DNA from: Acidobacteriota bacterium
GTDB lineage: Bacteria; Acidobacteriota; Terriglobia; Bryobacterales; Bryobacteraceae
Assembly: GCA_026394095.1 (NCBI GenBank)
Contig: JAPKYY010000136.1
Coordinates: 1 to 9,605 of the forward strand
DNA: 9,605 nucleotides
Reading direction: 5' to 3'
Shown here: positions 8,677 through 9,605 of the stretch, in pieces
How the letters are laid out: every line of letters begins with the position of its first letter
Numbering within the stretch: the first letter of the stretch is position 1
Program-made: the position numbers and the translations under genes
The notes under the pieces: model-generated
Told to the model about the DNA's origin: nothing
The model's database searches: none
Seen by the model: the letters and a program-made list of their open reading frames with translations, nothing else

Positions 8677-9605
8677 TCAGGGGAGATTGATTGCGGGAAT
8701 CTTTGCCTGACTGATGGCAGCATTGAATGCAGCGACGTCTTCTTTTACCAATTTCTCGATGCTCCGGGCGGCAGCATCCAGGGCCTGTTTTGCGAGTTCG
8801 ATCTGATCGAGCTGTGACTTGGCTGGAGCGGCTGAGAAGCTGTCAATCCCGCTGGTCAGTTGAGCGATTCGTTGGGTGAGGCCAGGTAGCTGGAATTTCG
8901 GCTCTGGCTTGGAGAGGCGCTCTTTCAACTCTTCCGGGGATGGAGGAGGGCCACCGCGACCGCCACCGGCAAAGTTGGGACGCATATCGTCGAGCTTGGC
9001 CTTAAGATCAGCAGCGAGCTTGCTGAGGTTTTCCGGAGCCTTTGCGGCATCCGGGCGTTTCCAGGAATCAGTAACTGCCTTCAGCGCCGTATCGACAGTA
9101 GTGAACTTCTTGCGAAGTTCGGCAGCACGCCGGGATAGATCCATCAGCTCGTTGATGGCAGTGCGCCGGCTCTTGCGATCTGCATCACTGAACCAGGTAA
9201 TGCGAGGGTCTTCTTCCACCAGGAATGTCTTTGTCGCTTTGGTGTTTCCCAGTGAGATCTCGGCAGTGTATTGACCGGGGTCGATGCTGGGGCCCTGGAG
9301 AGCATTGCCGCCGAACTGACCACCGCTTTCTTCTTCGGCACGGTTGGCCTGTTCGATTTCCTGAGGTGTTGGCGGGACGGCGCGATCCATGCGCAGATTC
9401 CAGACGATGCGGTTTAGACCAGCGTCGAGGTTGGCGCCGCGGGCGGGGATGTTGCGCACGAGTTTGCCAGTGCTGTCGAGGATGCGGATCTTGACGTCTT
9501 TCGGATCCGGCTTGGAGGCGAAGTGGATGTCGAGGATGGCACCGTAGGGCGGGTTCTTGCCGAAGAACATGTCGTGGCCATCAAAGCCACGCTTACGGGC
9601 CAGAC
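8677..9605 (-). CDS. C-terminal part of a BNR/VPS10 (sortilin)-type secreted protein
   Basis: The frame is open to the right edge and ends at TGA 8679-8677, giving 308 codons plus stop; the first complete residues read LARKRGFDGHDMFFGKNPPYGA, so the Met at 9570 is internal and not the start. DMFFGKNPPYGAILD followed by VKIRILDSTGKLVRNIP, GLNRIVWNLR and DPGQYTAEISLG is the typical end of large acidobacterial beta-propeller proteins (BNR/Asp-box or sortilin/VPS10-like). These end in a FlgD-like Ig fold, here about 9220-9565. After KTFLVEEDPRITWFSDADRKS comes a helical, Lys/Glu/Ala-rich tail, likely coiled coil, interrupted by a Gly/Pro linker (GGGRGGPPPSPEEL, about 8930-8972), ending INLP. Function of the whole protein is unknown; it is probably exported, but signal peptide and propeller lie outside the window. 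It converges on the broken regulator gene with 47 bases between, and no clear hairpin terminator is visible there. Confidence 0.75.
   Translation of the reverse strand, partial: LARKRGFDGHDMFFGKNPPYGAILDIHFASKPDPKDVKIRILDSTGKLVRNIPARGANLDAGLNRIVWNLRMDRAVPPTPQEIEQANRAEEESGGQFGGNALQGPSIDPGQYTAEISLGNTKATKTFLVEEDPRITWFSDADRKSRRTAINELMDLSRRAAELRKKFTTVDTALKAVTDSWKRPDAAKAPENLSKLAADLKAKLDDMRPNFAGGGRGGPPPSPEELKERLSKPEPKFQLPGLTQRIAQLTSGIDSFSAAPAKSQLDQIELAKQALDAAARSIEKLVKEDVAAFNAAISQAKIPAINLP

Overview
The window looks like ordinary chromosome from an Acidobacteriota bacterium, most likely a Solibacter/Bryobacter-like member. The evidence is the combination of families: a very large Oar-type TonB-dependent receptor with an N-terminal carboxypeptidase-regulatory-like domain, a bacterial GH71/GH99-like hydrolase, the characteristic acidobacterial N-terminal DNA-binding-like domain with a membrane-anchored C-terminal domain, a PEP-CTERM-type exported protein with Ig-like domains, and the C-terminal end of a BNR/sortilin-type secreted protein. 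This lineage call is inference; there is no rRNA or marker gene here. DNA is moderately GC-rich throughout and I see no island-like composition break, transposase, integrase, tRNA, rRNA or CRISPR array.

Layout. (1) 1-1565, minus strand: a 5'-complete gene that runs off the left edge (521 codons in the window), encoding an exported protein whose residues 1-195 look like a complete PEP-CTERM protein and whose later part is a string of Ig-like (IPT/TIG-like, then PKD/REJ-like) domains. (2) 1725-2717, plus: an intact aldo/keto reductase. (3) 2726-3958, minus: a GH71/GH99-like glycoside hydrolase, convergent with the reductase. (4) 3970-7365, minus: the Oar-like TonB-dependent receptor, immediately upstream of the hydrolase. 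The hydrolase Shine-Dalgarno overlaps the receptor stop codon, so the two form a coupled receptor-hydrolase operon. (5) 7557-8629, plus: a regulator-like gene divergent from the operon, broken by a frameshift. The frameshift coincides with a 5-bp tandem duplication whose removal restores one 355-codon frame. (6) 8677-9605, minus: the C-terminal part of a large secreted BNR/VPS10 (sortilin)-type protein running off the right edge.

How they work together. The receptor-hydrolase pair probably imports and trims a glycan-derived ligand; there is no SusD partner in view. The broken regulator, sharing the 191-bp intergenic region with the receptor, may once have sensed a related signal. The reductase, the PEP-CTERM/Ig protein and the sortilin-like protein have no visible functional tie to the pair.

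No wholly new multi-gene system is apparent. The two most unusual things are the in-frame fusion of a PEP-CTERM tail to what reads like a second signal peptide (around 920-1046), and the precise 5-bp duplication that splits the regulator gene (8113-8125). Largest gap between genes is about 190 bases, so there is no long gene-free stretch.
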